Below the pieces are notes generated by a model, which saw nothing but the letters and a program-made list of their open reading frames with translations, made no database searches and had not been told where the DNA came from. A stretch of 8,678 bases of DNA from an uncultured Saprospiraceae bacterium (GTDB lineage Bacteria > Bacteroidota > Bacteroidia > Chitinophagales > Saprospiraceae): the NCBI GenBank assembly GCA_938002705.1, contig CALLAG010000405.1:1-8678 (forward strand). Reading direction: 5' to 3'. The position numbers and the translations under genes are program-made. Positions 6,793 through 8,678 of the stretch are shown piece after piece. Position 1 is the first letter of the stretch, and each line of letters begins with the position of its first letter.

Positions 6793-8148
6793 TCAATAAT
6801 TACTTAAGAAGTATTCTACATACTTATGTATCTGAGTCCCCAGATAATAAGGTAGATTCATGAGTATAAATTTTTTCTTTTTAGTAGGTGTCACGTGTTC
6901 TTCTACAGAGAAGACACCACCGTATATTCTAATAGCGTAAGGATGATCTGTCGCCTCGATGAACTGATGTAAGGATCTTAATTTTCCATAACTGCCAGAC
7001 TTTATTTCTATCGGTATGATCTTGTCTTGATAATTTATTATGATGTCAACTTCTGCTGAAGATTGTTTTTTCTCACGTACCCAGAAGTGGGGCTTGTGGT
7101 AGCTGAGTGTTTGTAAGGATATTAATTCTTGAGTGATTATATGTGGTATAATCTTACCTCTGTAGGCTTTACTCAAGTCTGAATAAGAGAGCAGGTCACC
7201 CTGTATTTTGAGATCATAATTAACTAAGCCTGTATCAAGAAACTGCATACGAGGTGATTTCTTGATGTCAGGTAGGATAGGAGAGGATATACTCGTACTG
7301 GGGTAGATGAGCTGTATGACTTTCGCATCATTTAGGCTTCTGAATGCATCTGCAACCTCACGAGACCCGTAGGTAGAATTACCAAATTTTTGAAATGTGA
7401 TCCTTTGATCTACATAGAGATGTGCTACTGAGATAATATGTTTAAGTACTTTTCTTTCCGTAGGATTAGTCGTATACTTTCCGATGTCATCTTTATACGT
7501 AGCCCATATACTTTCGTACACAGGAGGGAGATCAGCGACATTATTATTCTCCATATAAGTTCTGATCACTTCAGGCATACCTCCTATTATTGTATAAGTG
7601 TTAAATAAGTCCATCAACACATTATGGCTAGACGGCTGAGGAGGTAGTTGGTGTAATGCCTTTGCTGCTAGATTATATCCAGCAGCCATAAGAAATTCTT
7701 CAAAATTTAGTGGATGCAGGTACATATACTCGATCCTGCCTACTGGAAATTTATGAACCTCTCCCAATGCAAATTCGAGAAGTGATCCAGCGGCTATAAC
7801 ATGAAGTTCAGGTATTTCCTCATAGAAATATCTAAGTAGACTTATCGCCTGAGGCGACTCCTGTATCTCATCTATGAATAGAAGCGTCTTAAGCTTCTTA
7901 TTAGGTTTTATATTATATGCTAAGAACAAAGCATCTTTTATGTCCTGTACGCTATTATACTGTTCAAAAAATAATAAGTCCTTTGCTTTTTCAAGATTCA
8001 GAGTAATATTTTGATCATATGTCGTTGCGAGCGATTGCACAATAGTAGTTTTACCTACCTGCCTTGCTCCTCTAAGTATGAGTGGTTTCCTGTTGACTTT
8101 CTCCTTCCATCTAAGTAATGCATTGAATGCCAGTCTTTTAAGTTTCAT
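6793..8148 (-). CDS. AAA_14/DUF4143 ATP-binding protein
   Basis: A 451-residue cytosolic P-loop ATPase of the widespread AAA_14 plus DUF4143 family, whose cellular role is not established. The Walker A motif is GARQVGKTT (27-35), with K33 and T34. Walker B is LLFIDEIQ (89-96), with D93 and E94. A sensor-like AAGSLLEF (119-126) and the family signature FPVGRIEYMYLHPLNFEEF (134-152) follow, then GGMPEVI (189-195). The C-terminal part (about 205-451) is DUF4143, with a PD-(D/E)xK-like core: AEVD (D368), 12 residues, then E381-I-K383. This fold is typical of nucleases, but cleavage is not proven for this family. Length and start are normal: the first basic stretch comes about 25 residues before the P-loop. 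No frameshift or missing key residue is seen. The gene stands alone, convergent with the giant gene. A six-unit repeat array begins 11 bases upstream of its ATG and probably contains its control region. Unlike the giant gene, it uses several CGT arginine codons. Confidence 0.96.
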   Translation of the reverse strand: MKLKRLAFNALLRWKEKVNRKPLILRGARQVGKTTIVQSLATTYDQNITLNLEKAKDLLFFEQYNSVQDIKDALFLAYNIKPNKKLKTLLFIDEIQESPQAISLLRYFYEEIPELHVIAAGSLLEFALGEVHKFPVGRIEYMYLHPLNFEEFLMAAGYNLAAKALHQLPPQPSSHNVLMDLFNTYTIIGGMPEVIRTYMENNNVADLPPVYESIWATYKDDIGKYTTNPTERKVLKHIISVAHLYVDQRITFQKFGNSTYGSREVADAFRSLNDAKVIQLIYPSTSISSPILPDIKKSPRMQFLDTGLVNYDLKIQGDLLSYSDLSKAYRGKIIPHIITQELISLQTLSYHKPHFWVREKKQSSAEVDIIINYQDKIIPIEIKSGSYGKLRSLHQFIEATDHPYAIRIYGGVFSVEEHVTPTKKKKFILMNLPYYLGTQIHKYVEYFLSNY

Positions 8149-8159
8149 GATAGTACGTG

Positions 8160-8376
8160 TTTGTCACAAAGTCAGGGTAAATGTATGTAATATTTGTCAC
8201 AAAGTAAGGGCAATTATATCCATAATTTGTAACAAAGTCAGGGTAATTATGACCTACACCCATTCAGATAGCCTTTGATTTAGGTATAAATAAGCAAAGA
8301 GTCAGGGTAACCTTAGCATAATTGTGTAACAAAGTCAAGGCAATTAATTCAAATATTTGTCACATAGTCAGGGCAA
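8160..8376. repeat. Six-unit phased direct-repeat array upstream of the ATPase gene
   Basis: Units of 21 bp start at 8160, 8193, 8226, 8290, 8323 and 8356. The consensus is TTTGTMACAAA followed by GTCAGGGYAA. Units 1-3 and 4-6 are each spaced exactly 33 bp, with 12-bp unconserved spacers. The centre-to-centre jump between units 3 and 4 is 64 bp. Every unit has its partner 130 bp away, and both three-unit blocks end in a GACCTA tail (8251 and 8380), so a block was duplicated. Units 1-3 begin with the odd-centred palindrome TTTGT-N-ACAAA; unit 4 has lost it but keeps GTCAGGGTAA. The minus strand of most units carries TGACTTTG, one mismatch from the Bacteroidota -7 box TAnnTTTG. In unit 1 this would place a transcript start about 12 bases before the ATPase ATG, but I find no -33 partner. 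An operator or target-site array is the simplest reading; that role is inferred. Confidence 0.93.
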
Positions 8377-8600
8377 GTAGACCTATTCACCATTTTGAGC
8401 ATAGTCTATATGTTATTTCGAACTTGTGTAGAAATCTTCAGTAGCGATATGATAAAGTACATATAAATCTTATTTAAGTAACAATGCCCGTCAAGATCTC
8501 ATCTTAGTGTGGATAAGTCCTATATTTAATTAACACGCTAAGAGTCTATAAAGGACCATATTGCAAAACATCTGAAAGGTTAAAGCTAAGTACAGAAACC
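8377..8600. other. Non-coding right flank
   Basis: A/T-rich sequence with frequent stops in all frames and no recognised gene or RNA. It contains the GACCTA tail of the second repeat block (8380-8385) and, near its end, CTAAGTA (8586-8592), which can pair with TACTTAG (8606-8612). I see no further repeat unit after 8376. Confidence 0.55.
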
Positions 8601-8678
8601 CTACCTACTTAGATTCAATCTAAATAAGAGCATCGCCTGTAAGCCTAATTTGTTTCCATCCTTATAATGCTCAAAAGA
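8601..8678 (-). CDS. Possible 3' end of a minus-strand gene cut by the window edge
   Basis: On the minus strand the frame entering at 8678 stays open for 25 codons and stops with TAG at 8601-8603. The readable tail ends KLGLQAMLLFRLNLSR. Its hydrophobic-polar alternation looks protein-like, and the other two minus frames stop sooner. A stretch this short can stay open by chance, so this is only a candidate. If real, the gene would run in the same direction as the ATPase gene and end about 225 bases before the repeat array. No family is recognised. Confidence 0.2.
   Translation of the reverse strand, partial: SFEHYKDGNKLGLQAMLLFRLNLSR

Noticed and set aside
8078..8278. Plus-strand open frame with 11-residue repeats (CHKVRV, CHKVRA, CNKVRV)
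   Set aside because: The repeats arise because the 33-bp array period is a multiple of three. The frame starts antisense inside the ATPase gene, runs through only three of the six repeat units and stops before the other three.
8160..8376. CRISPR array
   Set aside because: Spacers are only 12 bp, repeats are degenerate, the middle interval is irregular and no cas gene is present.
8576..8589. Third copy of the dispersed repeat (AGGTTAAAGCTAAG)
   Set aside because: It shares only AGGTTAA and GCT with a one-base shift and lacks the palindrome and the second block.

Overview
The window looks like Bacteroidota DNA, most likely Saprospiraceae or a close relative. The evidence is a giant secreted protein with a type IX secretion (T9SS) C-terminal sorting domain, cysteine-rich modules carrying the RT(W/F)(T/S)VxDWC signature, A/T-rich start contexts without Shine-Dalgarno sequences, and a short MerR-like regulator of a kind common in this phylum. 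The lineage is inferred from protein style, not from a marker gene.

Layout from left to right. Positions 1-346 are non-coding, with hairpins and the first copy of a dispersed intergenic repeat. Positions 347-709 (minus) encode a 120-residue MerR-family regulator. Positions 710-1175 are an A/T-rich divergent intergenic region with three TGAGGYCT octamers close to the MerR start and one long inverted repeat. Positions 1176-6368 (plus) encode a 1730-residue secreted multidomain protein: signal peptide, Ig/HYR-like cysteine-rich modules, a proprotein-convertase-type P domain, a dockerin-like segment, a cohesin-like domain and the T9SS tail. A strong rho-independent terminator follows at once. Positions 6422-6792 hold the second copy of the dispersed repeat and two hairpins. 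Positions 6793-8148 (minus) encode an AAA_14/DUF4143 ATPase. Directly upstream of its start codon is an ordered array of six 21-bp repeats on a 33-bp period (8160-8376). The last 300 bases are mostly non-coding and may include the 3' end of a further minus-strand gene at the right edge.

Nothing shows that the three main genes form one pathway. The MerR gene and the giant gene are divergent and could share control through the 466-bp gap between them. The giant gene and the ATPase gene are convergent and separated by a terminator. The least ordinary object is the repeat array and ATPase pair. The array has helical-scale periodicity, a conserved half-palindrome in most units, and a 130-bp higher-order duplication of a three-unit block. 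It sits where an operator, or a target of the ATPase/DUF4143 protein, would be expected. That functional link is inference.
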